Assembly: GCA_019635775.1 (NCBI GenBank)
Contig: JAHBYU010000015.1
Coordinates: 1 to 64,000, forward strand
Direction of reading: 5' to 3'
DNA from: Rhizobiaceae bacterium
GTDB lineage: Bacteria > Pseudomonadota > Alphaproteobacteria > Rhizobiales > Rhizobiaceae
DNA: 64,000 bases
Positions 1 to 8,619 of this stretch are shown one piece after another. The position numbers were made by a program, and so were the translations under genes. Within the stretch, counting starts at the first letter, position 1. Each line of letters begins with the position of its first letter. Under the pieces are notes generated by a model. It did no database searches, was not told where the DNA came from, and saw only the letters and a program-made list of their open reading frames with translations.

Positions 1-123
1 TCGATCGAGACGACGCTGCATCACCCGACCCGGGGCTTCATCAAGCTAGAGGACACGCTTGCCGTCACCGCGGACGGCTGGGAGGCGTTCGGCGACGCGG
101 GCAGGGGATGGAACCTGCGCTAG
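1..123 (+). CDS. C-terminal end of an unidentified protein, possibly an M24-family peptidase/hydrolase
   Basis: Only the last 40 codons are in the window, open from base 1 and ending in TAG at 121-123. The stretch GFIKLEDTLAVTADGWE resembles the final strands of M24 (creatinase/prolidase-type) enzymes, where an acidic ligand is followed by a 'VTEDG'-like turn. That is family resemblance read by eye from a short piece, so the identity is weak. It lies 36 bases upstream of the Gfo/Idh dehydrogenase on the same strand and could be the preceding gene of the same catabolic operon. Confidence 0.45.
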   Translation, partial: SIETTLHHPTRGFIKLEDTLAVTADGWEAFGDAGRGWNLR

Positions 124-159
124 CCGCGAAAAACGCCGGAAGAGATTGAAGAGCTGGAT

Positions 160-1182
160 ATGATCAGGATCGCAATTGTAGGAACGGGCTGGATTGGCGG
201 GATACATGCCGACCGGTTGAAGCGCTGCGCCGGCGCCGAGCTGGCTTACGTGTTCGACATCCGCAAGGAAGCCGCGCAGGCGTTTGCCGCGCAGCATGGC
301 GGCGTGGTCGCCGACACCGTCGAGGAGGCCTGCGCCAAGGCCGACGCGGTCATCATCGCGTCGTCCACGGGGTCGCATGAGGCCGTCGCGCTGGCCTGCG
401 TCGAGGCCGGCAAGCCGTTCCTGGTCGAGAAGCCGGTCGCTCAGGACCAGGCCGCGGCGATCCGCGTTCGCGACGCGGCCCTCGCGGCTCGCATCCCGTC
501 CATGGTCGGCTTCAACCGCCGGTTTCACCCGGGCTATTCGGAAATACGCAGCGCGATCGCCGACGGCCGGATCGGCAATGTCGAGAGCCTGCGTTTCACC
601 GTGAAGACGGCGACGCCGCCGACGGCGGAGTTTCTGAAAACCTCCGGCGGCCTGTTCGGCGAGTTCGGCATCCATTTCTTCGACCTCGCATGCTGGCTGA
701 CCGACGACGTTCCCGTCGAGGTCTTCGCCATGGGCTCGATCCTTACGGACGAAAGCTACCGCGCCGTCGGCCAGATCGACACGGCCGCCGCGATCGTCCG
801 GATGTCGCGCGGTGCCCTGTTCCAGCTCGATATCGGCTGGCGCTCGACCTATGGGCACGACGAGCGGCTCGAAGTGTTCGGATCGAAGGGCGTTTTCCGT
901 GCCGGCGGCGACGTGATCACCATGCCGCTGTCCGGTGTGCGGACGCCGGAGGAAGCCGCCCGCCGCCTGCCCGACTGGTTCGAGCGTTTCGAGGCGACCT
1001 ATCTCATCGAGCTGGATGGCTTCGTGTCACTGGTCAACGGCGGAAGCGCGATCGGCGCGAGCCTCCAGGACGGCCTTGTCGCGCAGGTGATGGCGGATGC
1101 CGCCGCGAGATCGGTCGCGACCAACCGGCCGGTCGCCTTCGATGTCGCCACCCGCGGCCATGAGGCTGGGGATACGGCTTGA
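160..1182 (+). CDS. Gfo/Idh/MocA-family NAD(P)-dependent oxidoreductase
   Basis: A 340-residue dehydrogenase of the usual family length. The N-terminal Rossmann fold starts at once with GTGWIGGIHADRL (G-x-G-x-x-G). The EKP motif that marks this family is at about residue 92 (LVEKPVAQD), and the C-terminal sheet domain carries GIHFFDLACWL with the usual active-site histidine. Members oxidise a hydroxyl of inositols, sugars or sugar acids. The substrate is not readable from sequence. Its stop overlaps the start of the ABC ATPase gene by one base (TGATG), so it is part of the operon that runs into the importer and the otn genes. The likely role is oxidising the imported sugar acid or polyol before the Otn steps. 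Confidence 0.88.
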   Translation: MIRIAIVGTGWIGGIHADRLKRCAGAELAYVFDIRKEAAQAFAAQHGGVVADTVEEACAKADAVIIASSTGSHEAVALACVEAGKPFLVEKPVAQDQAAAIRVRDAALAARIPSMVGFNRRFHPGYSEIRSAIADGRIGNVESLRFTVKTATPPTAEFLKTSGGLFGEFGIHFFDLACWLTDDVPVEVFAMGSILTDESYRAVGQIDTAAAIVRMSRGALFQLDIGWRSTYGHDERLEVFGSKGVFRAGGDVITMPLSGVRTPEEAARRLPDWFERFEATYLIELDGFVSLVNGGSAIGASLQDGLVAQVMADAAARSVATNRPVAFDVATRGHEAGDTA

Positions 1183-2705
1183 TGTCGCTCGTCGAACGTC
1201 GCCCCGTCTGCGCTCTGCGCAACGTCAGCAAGCGGTTCGGATCGATCTCCGCCTGCCAGGACATCTCCATCGAGCTTTTCGCCGGAGAGGCGGTGGCGCT
1301 CGCAGGCGAGAACGGCGCCGGCAAGAGCACGACGGCGAAGTGCCTCTACGGCTTCCATTCGCCGACGGCGGGGCATGTGGAGGTGGATGGCTGCGAGATG
1401 ACGTTCCGCTCGCCGCGCGACGGCGAGGCGGCCGGCATCGTGATGATCCCGCAGGAGCTCGATCTCTTCCCCTAACTCTCGATCGTCGAGAACATGTTCA
1501 TGGGCCAGCAGCGCCCGCGAACCCGGTTCGGAACCTTCGACTGGCGTGCGATGAAGAAGACCGCGCGCGAGATCCTGGCGAGGTTGGGACTGAGGCTCGA
1601 CGTGTCGCAGCCGGTCCATCTGCTTTCGGCGGCCAACTGCAAGCTGATCGAGATAGCGCGCGCGCTCAACCGCAACGCCCGCGTCATCATCATGGACGAG
1701 CCCACCGCCGCGCTGACCGACCGCGAGGTGCGACGGCTGCTCTCGATCGTGCGCGACCTGCAGAAGAACGGCGTGGCGATCGTCTACATCACGCATCGCC
1801 TCGACGAGATATTCGACGTCTGCGACCGCATCGTCGTCCTGCGCGACGGCTCGCTGGTCGACGACGGCCCCGTTTCGGACTTCACCGAGGGCAGCCTCGT
1901 GAAGAAGATGGTCGGCCGTCCGCTGGAGAGCCTTTTCACCCATAGCCCCCATCCGATCGGCGACGTGGCGCTCGAGGTGGTGGGGCTCACCAGCGAGCCG
2001 GCGTTCCGCGACATTTCCTTCCAGGTGCGCAAGGGCGAGATTCTTGGCATTTCGGGGCTGATCGGCGCCGGCCGCAGCGAACTCGCGCACGCCCTGTTCG
2101 GCCTGCGCGCCTACGCTGCCGGAACGATCGCGGTGAACGAACGCCGCGTGCGGATCAACTCGGTGGCCGACGCGTTCCGTCTCGGCATCGCATACCTGCC
2201 CGAGGAGCGTCGCTCGCAGGGACTGATCCTTCCGTTCTCGATCCAGCACAACATAACGCTCGCCAGCCTGAAGCGCTTCACCCGGCTCGGCATCGTCAGC
2301 GAGCGCGGCGAGGCGGATTTCGCGCGCAAGGCTGCGACGGATTTCACGGTGTCGGGCGCCCGCATCGACGCGGCCGTCTCCGTTCTGTCGGGCGGCAACC
2401 AGCAGAAGGTGCTGATCGCCAAGACTCTCGCCAGGAACCCTGAGATCATCATCCTGGACGAACCCACCCGCGGCGTGGACGTCGGCGCGAAATCGGAAAT
2501 CTACCGGATCATCGACGATCTGGCCCGAAGGGGCTGCGCCGTCATCCTGATTTCGTCGGAACTGAATGAGGTCCTGGCCATGTCGGACCGCATCCTCGTG
2601 ATGCGGGAAGGGGTCGCGGTCCGCACTTTCGAGCGGTCGGAGTTCTCGCCGGAGGCCATCGGTGCCGCGGCGGCAGGCCAGAAGGTGCTGTCAAATGTCG
2701 CTTGA
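1182..2705 (+). pseudogene. Sugar ABC transporter ATP-binding protein, interrupted by an in-frame TAA
   Basis: A double ATPase of the RbsA/MglA type, 507 codons if read through. The first half has Walker A GENGAGKST, a degenerate signature LSAANCKLIEIARAL and Walker B IIMDEP. The second half has GLIGAGRS, the signature LSGGNQQK and IILDEPTRGVD. Codon 98 (1473-1475) is TAA inside DLFP*LSIVENMF, where relatives usually have a residue such as Glu or His. Both flanks stay in one frame, so a single G-to-T change of GAA would explain it. The next in-frame ATG is at 1494, after Walker A, so a restart would lack the first nucleotide site. Either the importer is inactivated or this is a sequencing error. 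The downstream permease start overlaps its end. Confidence 0.85.
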
Positions 2706-3699
2706 TGCGGGATCCGAAACCCGGACGGTCGACTTCGCAGCCGATGACGTGCCGCAGTGGCGCTCGATCCTGTCGTGGCCTGCCGCGCCGTCGATCATCT
2801 TTCTCGTCGTCGCGACGCTCGGCGTGGGCATGGTGACGGACGGCTTCCTGACCATCGCAAACCTGCGCAGCATTCTCGAACAGGCCGTCCTGATCTCCAT
2901 CGTCGCGCTGGCGGTCAATCAGGTGATCCTGAGCGGCGAGATCGACGTTTCGACGGGCTCGCTGCTCGCCGTCTGCGCTTTCGTCTTCGGCAACACGGCC
3001 AACGTCGTCGGCGGAGCCTGGCTGCCCCTGCTCGCTGCCCTGGCGGCGGGCGGCACGGTGGGGCTGCTGAACGGCTTCCTGTCCACATATGGCCGCGTCC
3101 CGTCGATCATCACCACGCTCGGCATGCTCTTCATCCTTCGCGGCGCGGTGCTGCTCGGTGGCGGCGCCCAGGTCCTCAACATGGCGCCGGAGTCGCGCAT
3201 ATTCGGACAGGGCATGCTCGCCGGCGTCCCGGTCACGATCCTCATCGCGGCCAGTCTCTTCCTCGTGATGGAGATCGTCAGCCGCCACACCATCTGGGCA
3301 CGCAACGCCATTGCCATCGGCGGCAACGAGAGCGCTGCGCGCACCCTCGGCCTGCCGATCCGCAAGACGCGGCTGATCGCGTTCGTCCTCAGCGGCCTGT
3401 GCTGCGGCCTGGCCGCCGCCGTCTTCCTCGGCCAGATCGGTCAGCTTCAGGCCACGGCGGCGACCGGCTTCGAACTTAAGGTCATCGCGGCCGTCGTGCT
3501 CGGCGGCACCAGCATTCGCGGCGGCAAGGGCTCGAATGTCTCGCCGGTCGTCGGCGCCGTCCTCGTGGGCGTGATCCTCAATGCGATGACGCTGAACCGC
3601 GTGCCGGGGACATACGAACTCCTCATCCTCGGTTCCCTCATCCTCGGCGCCGTCTCCTTCGAGGGCGTCCGGCAGAAGCTCTTGACGAGGGGCCACTAA
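2695..3699 (+). CDS. Sugar ABC transporter permease (BPD_transp_2 family), first subunit
   Basis: A 334-residue polytopic membrane protein of the RbsC family. Hydrophobic segments run through the whole protein from about residue 25, and it has the family's LSGEIDVSTGSLLAV stretch and the late VVLGGTSIRGGKG loop that contacts the ATPase. The ATG at 2695 overlaps the ATPase stop by 11 bases, which suggests translational coupling, and gives a normal length. A longer frame from 2662 would add 11 residues that are not membrane-like. With the next permease it would form the pore of an importer for a sugar, polyol or sugar acid. Its usefulness depends on whether the upstream ATPase is functional. 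Confidence 0.9.
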   Translation: MSLDAGSETRTVDFAADDVPQWRSILSWPAAPSIIFLVVATLGVGMVTDGFLTIANLRSILEQAVLISIVALAVNQVILSGEIDVSTGSLLAVCAFVFGNTANVVGGAWLPLLAALAAGGTVGLLNGFLSTYGRVPSIITTLGMLFILRGAVLLGGGAQVLNMAPESRIFGQGMLAGVPVTILIAASLFLVMEIVSRHTIWARNAIAIGGNESAARTLGLPIRKTRLIAFVLSGLCCGLAAAVFLGQIGQLQATAATGFELKVIAAVVLGGTSIRGGKGSNVSPVVGAVLVGVILNAMTLNRVPGTYELLILGSLILGAVSFEGVRQKLLTRGH

Positions 3700-3700
3700 A

Positions 3701-4657
3701 ATGAACGCCCGCTCCCTTTCCATGGACAGGTTCCGCGTCAACCGCAGCATGGTCCTGGCGCTGATATTCATCATTCAGATCGCGGTCACGAGCCTGCTGG
3801 TGCCCGGCTATTTCGATATCCGCGGGCTGCTCGACGCCACGCGGTCGTTTTCCGAGGCCGGGCTCATTGCGCTCGGGATGACGCTGGTCATCATAACCGG
3901 CGGCATCGACCTGTCCGTCGGCGCTTTGCTGGCGCTGGTCTCCGTCACCATCGGCTTCAGCTATCAGGCCGGTCTGCCGCTCTGGGCGGCATCGATGGCC
4001 GGCGTCGGCGTCGGCACGCTCGGCGGCCTTTTTAACGGTGCCTTCATCACCTACTTCCGTCTGCATCCTCTCGTCGTCACGCTCGGAACCTTCGCGCTCT
4101 TCCGCGGCATCGCCTACGCGGTCTCGGACGCCAACGCGGTCTCCGGCTTCCCGGACTGGTTCTCGCTGTTCGGCCAGACCACGCTCGGCTGGTTTCCGCT
4201 CCAGTTCCTGTTCCTCTGCCTGTTCGTAGTGATCTTCTGGGTCGTTCTGTCGAGGTGCGCCTTCGGCCGCTACGTCTATGCGGTGGGACACAACGAGGTG
4301 GCGGCGCGGTTCGCGGGAATCTCGACGAACTCCGTGCTGCTGGCGGTCTACACGCTGAACGGCTTTCTGGTAGGGCTAGCCGGCCTCATCTACACCTCCC
4401 GCATCGCCAGCGCCCGCGGCAATGCCGGGCTCGGGCTCGAGCTCACCGTCATCGCCATGGTCGTGCTCGGCGGCACGAAGATAACCGGCGGATCGGGGAC
4501 CATCGTCGGCACGATGATGGGGATCCTGATCCTGTCCTACCTTCAGGACGGGCTGACCTTTGCAGGCGTGCGCGCCGACTGGGGGCTTATCTTCATCGGC
4601 GTCTTCCTGATCCTCGGCGTGTTCGTCAACCAGGTGTTCCGCGAGCGATCGCGGTGA
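3701..4657 (+). CDS. Sugar ABC transporter permease (BPD_transp_2 family), second subunit
   Basis: A 318-residue membrane protein homologous to its upstream neighbour: TM helices throughout, ITGGIDLSVGALLALV near residue 65 and VVLGGTKITGGSGTIVG near residue 258. It starts one base after the stop of the first permease. Paired, non-identical permeases are common in this transporter class (LsrCD, RhaPQ). It ends 38 bases before the binding-protein start. It has no visible lesion of its own. Confidence 0.9.
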   Translation: MNARSLSMDRFRVNRSMVLALIFIIQIAVTSLLVPGYFDIRGLLDATRSFSEAGLIALGMTLVIITGGIDLSVGALLALVSVTIGFSYQAGLPLWAASMAGVGVGTLGGLFNGAFITYFRLHPLVVTLGTFALFRGIAYAVSDANAVSGFPDWFSLFGQTTLGWFPLQFLFLCLFVVIFWVVLSRCAFGRYVYAVGHNEVAARFAGISTNSVLLAVYTLNGFLVGLAGLIYTSRIASARGNAGLGLELTVIAMVVLGGTKITGGSGTIVGTMMGILILSYLQDGLTFAGVRADWGLIFIGVFLILGVFVNQVFRERSR

Positions 4658-4695
4658 CGACGACTTTCTATTTTAACAGCAAGATGGAGGAAACT

Positions 4696-5712
4696 ATGCA
4701 CAGATCGACTGCAATGAGCTTCAAGACGCGGCGCGCCTTCCTGGCCGCCGCCGTGGCGATCATCGCCCTGGCGGGCGGCGCCATGAAGGCATCGGCCGAG
4801 GACGTCGTCATCGGCCTGATCCCGAAATTCACCAGCGACCCGTACTTCGTCGCCGCCGACAAGGGCGCGCAGGAGGCCGCCAAGGAACTCGGCTACACGG
4901 TCGAGTTCAACGGCCCCGTCGATGCGAACGTCGCGACGCAGTCCGACATCATCGACAAGTTCGTCCGCCGCCGCGTGACGGCCATCGCGGTGTCGGCCAA
5001 CGATCCGACCGCGCTTGCTCCGGCCCTGAAGCGCGCGCGCGACGCCGGCATCAAGACCCTGACCTGGGACGCCGACGTGACCCCGGATGCGCGTTCGGTG
5101 TTCCTGAACCAGGCGACGTTCGAGGGAATGGGCAGGACCTTCGTGGACATGATGGTCCGCTCGGCCGGCACCTCGGAAGGCGACTTCCTCATTGTGACCG
5201 CGGTCCTGACCTCGCCGAACCAGAACCGCTGGATCGAGGAGCTGAAGAAATACGCCGCCGAGAGATATCCGAAGATGAACTTCCCGGCCATTCTCCCGGG
5301 CGACGAGGATCTGGAGAAGAGCAAGAACGTCACGCTCAACTATCTCCAGGCCAACCCCGAAACAAAGGGCGTCATCGCCGTCACCGGCATAGCCACGCCC
5401 GGCGTGATCGAAGCCGTCAAGCAGCTCGACATGGTCGACAAGGTGGCGGTGACGGGCCTCGGCGTGCCGAGCCTCATCCGCACCTACCTCAAGGACGGCT
5501 CGCTCAAGGAGGCCGCGCTCTGGAGTCCGATCGATATCGGCTACGGCGCCATCTACCTAGCCAAGGCCGAGATCGACGGAACGCTGGACCCGAAGTCTGG
5601 CAGCGTCGATGCAGGCCGTCTGGGCAAGCTCAAGTTCATCAGCGATGATACGGTGCTGCTTGGCGACCCCTTCATCTTCACGAAGGACAATGTCGACCAG
5701 TTCGACTTCTGA
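4696..5712 (+). CDS. Periplasmic sugar-binding protein of the ABC importer (RhaS/LsrB-like)
   Basis: A 338-residue type I periplasmic binding protein. The chosen ATG has GGAGG five bases upstream. The first 35 residues are a signal peptide: basic FKTRR, a hydrophobic run AFLAAAVAIIALAGGA, and a likely cut after KASA. The mature part begins VVIGLIPKFTSDPYF and has the LTWDADV and FLNQA segments seen in LsrB- and RhaS-type proteins. Those bind AI-2 or deoxy-sugars, but the otn genes downstream make a tetronate or related four-carbon compound as likely a ligand. A 12-bp perfect hairpin follows the stop codon, so transcript levels of the binding protein and the otn genes may differ. Confidence 0.9.
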   Translation: MHRSTAMSFKTRRAFLAAAVAIIALAGGAMKASAEDVVIGLIPKFTSDPYFVAADKGAQEAAKELGYTVEFNGPVDANVATQSDIIDKFVRRRVTAIAVSANDPTALAPALKRARDAGIKTLTWDADVTPDARSVFLNQATFEGMGRTFVDMMVRSAGTSEGDFLIVTAVLTSPNQNRWIEELKKYAAERYPKMNFPAILPGDEDLEKSKNVTLNYLQANPETKGVIAVTGIATPGVIEAVKQLDMVDKVAVTGLGVPSLIRTYLKDGSLKEAALWSPIDIGYGAIYLAKAEIDGTLDPKSGSVDAGRLGKLKFISDDTVLLGDPFIFTKDNVDQFDF

Positions 5713-5718
5713 TCTCCT

Positions 5719-5755
5719 GCGTCCGGCCCGCTGATCCGGGCCGGACGCCCATTTT
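5719..5755 (+). terminator. Strong hairpin between binding-protein gene and otnI
   Basis: GCGTCCGGCCCG at 5719-5730 pairs perfectly with 5737-5748 around a six-base loop and is followed by CCATTTTC. The stem is 12 bp and GC-rich, but the T run is short. It may be a leaky terminator or an mRNA-stabilising structure at the end of the transport genes, a common arrangement when the binding protein is needed in excess. Confidence 0.7.
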
Positions 5756-5793
5756 CGAGCGGTTGTCCCGCTCAAGCAGCCAAGAGTTTGCCA

Positions 5794-6603
5794 GTGCCGC
5801 GTTTTGCCGCAAATCTGTCGATGATGTTCAACGAGCGGCCGTTCCTGGAGCGTTTTGCCGCCGCATCGCAATCGGGCTTCACAGCGGTCGAATATCTCTT
5901 CCCCTACGATCATCCCGCCGAGCTTGTCGGCGAGACCCTGCGGGCCGCGGGGCTGGAGCAGGCCCTCTTCAACCTGCCGCCGGGAGACTGGAGCAAGGGC
6001 GAACGCGGCATGGCCGCGTTGCCGGAGCGCAAGGCGGAATTCCGCGCCTCCGTTGAAACGGCCGTGCGCTACGGGCGTGCGATCGGCACGCCGCTGCTTC
6101 ACATGATGGCCGGCATCGCCGACCCCCGAAGTCAGGCGGCGCAAGCGGCCTATCTCGATGCGCTGAAATTCGCGGCCGATGCAACCGCCGCGGCCGGCAT
6201 CGGCGTGGTCATCGAACCGATCAACTCCCGCGACATGCCCGGCTGTTTCCTCGACGATTTCGAGCGCGCGGCGGAGATCGTCACGCAAGTCGATCGCAGA
6301 AATGTCGGCCTGCAGTTCGACATCTACCACCGGCAGGTCATGCGCGGCGACGTCACGACCGCATTGAAGGCGTTCGTGCCGCTGATCCGCCACGTGCAGG
6401 TCGCTTCCGTTCCCGACCGGCATGAACCCGGAACGGGTGAACTGGACGATTTCCGGGTCCTGCGGCTGCTCGAGGAACTCGGCTATCAGGCCTATGTCGG
6501 CTGCGAGTACCGGCCGAAGGTCGACACGGTCTCCGGCCTGTCATGGCTCGCCGCTACCGGCGAGCGCCCGGCCGCCAACGAAACGCCGCGCGACGAGGTC
6601 TGA
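5794..6603 (+). CDS. otnI: 2-oxo-tetronate isomerase (hydroxypyruvate isomerase family)
   Basis: A 269-residue TIM-barrel protein of the Hyi/OtnI family. It opens PRFAANLSMMFNERPFLERF and has HMMAGIA, VVIEPINSRDMPG, LQFDIYH and VGCEYRP, with the Glu, Asp, His and Glu positions expected for metal binding. OtnI interconverts 2-oxo- and 3-oxo-tetronate ahead of the kinase OtnK. Assignment as OtnI rather than a plain hydroxypyruvate isomerase rests on the adjacent otnK and otnC. The GTG at 5794 gives the typical family start; a TTG at 5788 would add two residues. No strong ribosome site is visible. The otnK start follows two bases after the stop. Confidence 0.83.
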   Translation: MPRFAANLSMMFNERPFLERFAAASQSGFTAVEYLFPYDHPAELVGETLRAAGLEQALFNLPPGDWSKGERGMAALPERKAEFRASVETAVRYGRAIGTPLLHMMAGIADPRSQAAQAAYLDALKFAADATAAAGIGVVIEPINSRDMPGCFLDDFERAAEIVTQVDRRNVGLQFDIYHRQVMRGDVTTALKAFVPLIRHVQVASVPDRHEPGTGELDDFRVLRLLEELGYQAYVGCEYRPKVDTVSGLSWLAATGERPAANETPRDEV

Positions 6604-6605
6604 TC

Positions 6606-7867
6606 TTGCTCCTGGGTGCAATCGCCGACGATCTCACCGGCGCCACCGACCTGGCGCTATCGCTGACGCGAGAGGGCATGCGGACGATCCAGGTGGTCGG
6701 TGTTCCCCAGGCGGATTTCGATTTCGGCGATGCCGAAGCGGTCGTGGTGGCGCTCAAATCCCGCACCATCGACGCAGGCGAGGCCGTGGCGATGTCGGTC
6801 GCGTCCGCCAGAGTCCTGTTGGACGCGGGCGCTGAACAGCTCTTCTTCAAATATTGCTCGACATTCGACTCGACGCCGGCCGGCAACATAGGCCCGGCGG
6901 CGGACGCCCTTCTCGACCTGCTCGGCGCCAACTTCACCATCGCCTGTCCCGCATTCCCGACCAACGGGCGCACCGTCTATCGCGGGCACCTGTTCGTCGG
7001 GCAGGCACTCCTCTCGGAAAGTCCCATGAAGGATCATCCGCTGACGCCGATGACCGATGCCAATCTGGTCCGGGTGCTGCAGGCGCAGACCACGGCGAAA
7101 GTGGGTCTGGTCGGCTACGAGGCCGTTGATGCCGGGCACGACCGCATCGAGCAGGCCTTCGCCTCGGCGAGGCGGGACGGAATCGCATAGCGATCGTCGA
7201 CGCCGTCACCGATTGCCACCTGCGCGCGATCGGCCAGGCCGCCGCCGGACTGAAGCTCGTCACTGGCGGCTCGGGCGTGGCCATCGGCCTGCCCGAAAAT
7301 TTCCGCCGCGCCGGAAAGCTTGCCTTGGTCGAATCCCGGCGCTTCGACGTTCCCGAAGGGCGCGCTGTCATCCTGGCCGGCTCCTGCTCCACGGCCACAC
7401 GCCGGCAGATCGAAGTTGCGATCCAAGAAGGTGTCACGGCTCTAAAGGTCGACCCTTTCGACATTGAGAAAGGCCGCACCACGGCCGAAAGCGTGGCCGA
7501 CTGGGCGGCAGGCGCCGGCGCGGCGGTGCCGCTCGTCTATTCCAGCGCCGATCCCGCCGAAGTTCAGCGCGCGCAGGCCGCCTTCGGGCGCGAGCGGGCA
7601 GGGAAGACGGTCGAGCAGTTGCTGGCCGGCGTGGCGCGCCTGCTTCACATGCGCGGGTTCTCCCGGTTTCTCGTCGCGGGCGGCGAGACTTCCGGCGCGG
7701 TGGTCAACGGCCTCGGTGTCAGCGCCATGCTGATCGGCCCCGAAATCGATCCCGGGGTGCCGTGGACGGTCAGCGTTGGCATGGAGCCACCTGTTGCCCT
7801 GGCGCTGAAATCGGGCAATTTCGGTGCCGACGACTTTTTCCTGAAGGCCTGGAGGCTGTTGCCGTGA
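6606..7867 (+). pseudogene. otnK: 3-oxo-tetronate kinase (DUF1537 family), frameshifted
   Basis: The N-terminal half reads LLLGAIADDLTGATDLAL from a TTG at 6606 and continues through CPAFPTNGRTVYRGHLFVG, the DUF1537 substrate-binding domain. That frame stops at TAG 7188-7190. The rest of the family sequence (IAIVDAVTD, then the C-terminal nucleotide-binding domain with VAGGETSGAVV and EIDPGVPW) continues in another frame from about 7181 to 7867. Restoring one base in 'gga atc gca tag' (for example atc-cgc-ata) rejoins them as DGIRIAIVDAVTD. A one-base deletion is therefore the simplest explanation; no slippery heptamer is visible. It is either a pseudogene or a sequencing error. It sits between otnI and otnC and overlaps the otnC start. 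Confidence 0.85.
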
Positions 7868-8117
7868 CCGCGGTGCTTTCCGAGGAGACCAGGCTGCGCG
7901 ACGAGGTCGCCAGCGTCGGCAAGTCGCTGTTCGACAGGGGGCTGACCTTTGGCTGCACGGGCAACACTAGCGCACGCCTGTCGAATGGCGAGATGCTGAT
8001 GACCCCTACGAACGCCTCTCTCGGAAGCTTGCAGCCCGAACGCCTTTCCCGCTTCACGGCCGAGGGCGTCCATGTCTCGGGTGACGCTCCAACCAAGGAA
8101 GCGTTCCTGCATCATGT
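7864..8117 (+). pseudogene. otnC: 3-oxo-tetronate 4-phosphate decarboxylase (class II aldolase), 3' truncated at tRNA-Phe
   Basis: From GTG 7864 (overlapping the otnK stop, GTGA) the frame encodes the N-terminal third of a class II aldolase/adducin-family protein. SVGKSLFDRGLTFGCTGNTSARL is the phosphate-binding GN[TI]S region, followed by MLMTPTNASLG and HVSGDAPTKEAFLHH. Family similarity stops at about 8117, and the frame then runs through the antisense of tRNA-Phe to a stop at 8278-8280. A full protein would be about 210 residues and carry metal-binding histidines that are missing here. The cut falls about 16 bases from the CCA end of the tRNA, so this is a recombination junction. The product cannot be active as it stands. 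Confidence 0.85.
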
Positions 8118-8132
8118 TGGGAGGGGAGGGTA

Positions 8133-8208
8133 TGGTGCCCAGGGGCGGAATCGAACCACCGACACTGCGATTTTCAGTCGCATGCTCTACCAACTGAGCT
8201 ACCTGGGC
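8133..8208 (-). tRNA. tRNA-Phe (GAA), CCA encoded
   Basis: On the minus strand the gene starts GCCCAGGTAGCTCAGTTGG and has an anticodon loop CTGAAAA (anticodon GAA), a T arm with GGTTCGATTC, and an acceptor end CCTGGGC-A-CCA. All four arms pair. Its 3' end faces the truncated otnC gene. The 3' ends of tRNA genes are frequent integration sites, which fits a foreign segment to the left and core genes to the right. Confidence 0.97.
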
Positions 8209-8338
8209 ATTTCACCGATCCGTGCTTTTTGCCGAACCGGAACGAGAGAGGAAATCTCTCGGAAAGCGGCTGGGTTATAGCATGGGAAATGAACCTGTCC
8301 AGCGTTCAGATACGCCTTTTTTCAGTCATTTCGGAAGT

Positions 8339-8566
8339 TCAGTTTTGCGGGTCCGAAGAATTGGAGGATGGCCTGTCGGGGGTTTCGTGCTCGTCCTCTT
8401 CGTCGTGCACCGGGATGGCGTAGGCACCGGTCAGCCAGCGGTTCAGATCGACGTTCTTGCAGCGCACGGAGCAGAACGGATAGTGTTCCCGCTCGGACGG
8501 CCTGCCACATTCCGGGCATGGTCGTTTGGGACGAAGTGGGGTGACTGTCGCGCCTGGATTGCTCAT
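8339..8566 (-). CDS. yacG: Zinc-ribbon protein YacG (DNA gyrase inhibitor family)
   Basis: A small protein of 75 residues from ATG 8566; an in-frame ATG at 8602 would add 12. It has the YacG four-cysteine zinc site RPCPECGRP...YPFCSVRCK, then [14 protein letters not shown], which is diagnostic, and an acidic tail. E. coli YacG binds GyrB and blocks DNA binding by gyrase. It is the last gene of an infA-maf-yacG arrangement, 53 bases downstream of maf, next to tRNA-Phe. Confidence 0.9.
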   Translation of the reverse strand: MSNPGATVTPLRPKRPCPECGRPSEREHYPFCSVRCKNVDLNRWLTGAYAIPVHDEEDEHETPDRPSSNSSDPQN

Positions 8567-8619
8567 CCGGCTGGAGATAGTGTGCTCGGCCGCGAAAGCC
8601 AAGGCCGTTCAGTGCGCGC

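Noticed and set aside
1473-1475. Programmed stop readthrough in the ABC ATPase
   Set aside because: TAA followed by C is not a known readthrough context and this family has no recoding; mutation or sequencing error is simpler.
999-2249. Long open frame antisense to the dehydrogenase and ABC ATPase
   Set aside because: High-GC shadow frame; the sense strand has clear family motifs and the antisense protein is low-complexity and Arg-rich.
2542-3774. 410-codon frame antisense to the first permease
   Set aside because: Composition is typical of antisense high-GC frames (Asp, Glu and Arg rich); no motif; the sense permease is unambiguous.
7175-7190. Programmed frameshift in otnK
   Set aside because: No slippery heptamer or downstream structure, and family members are single-frame.
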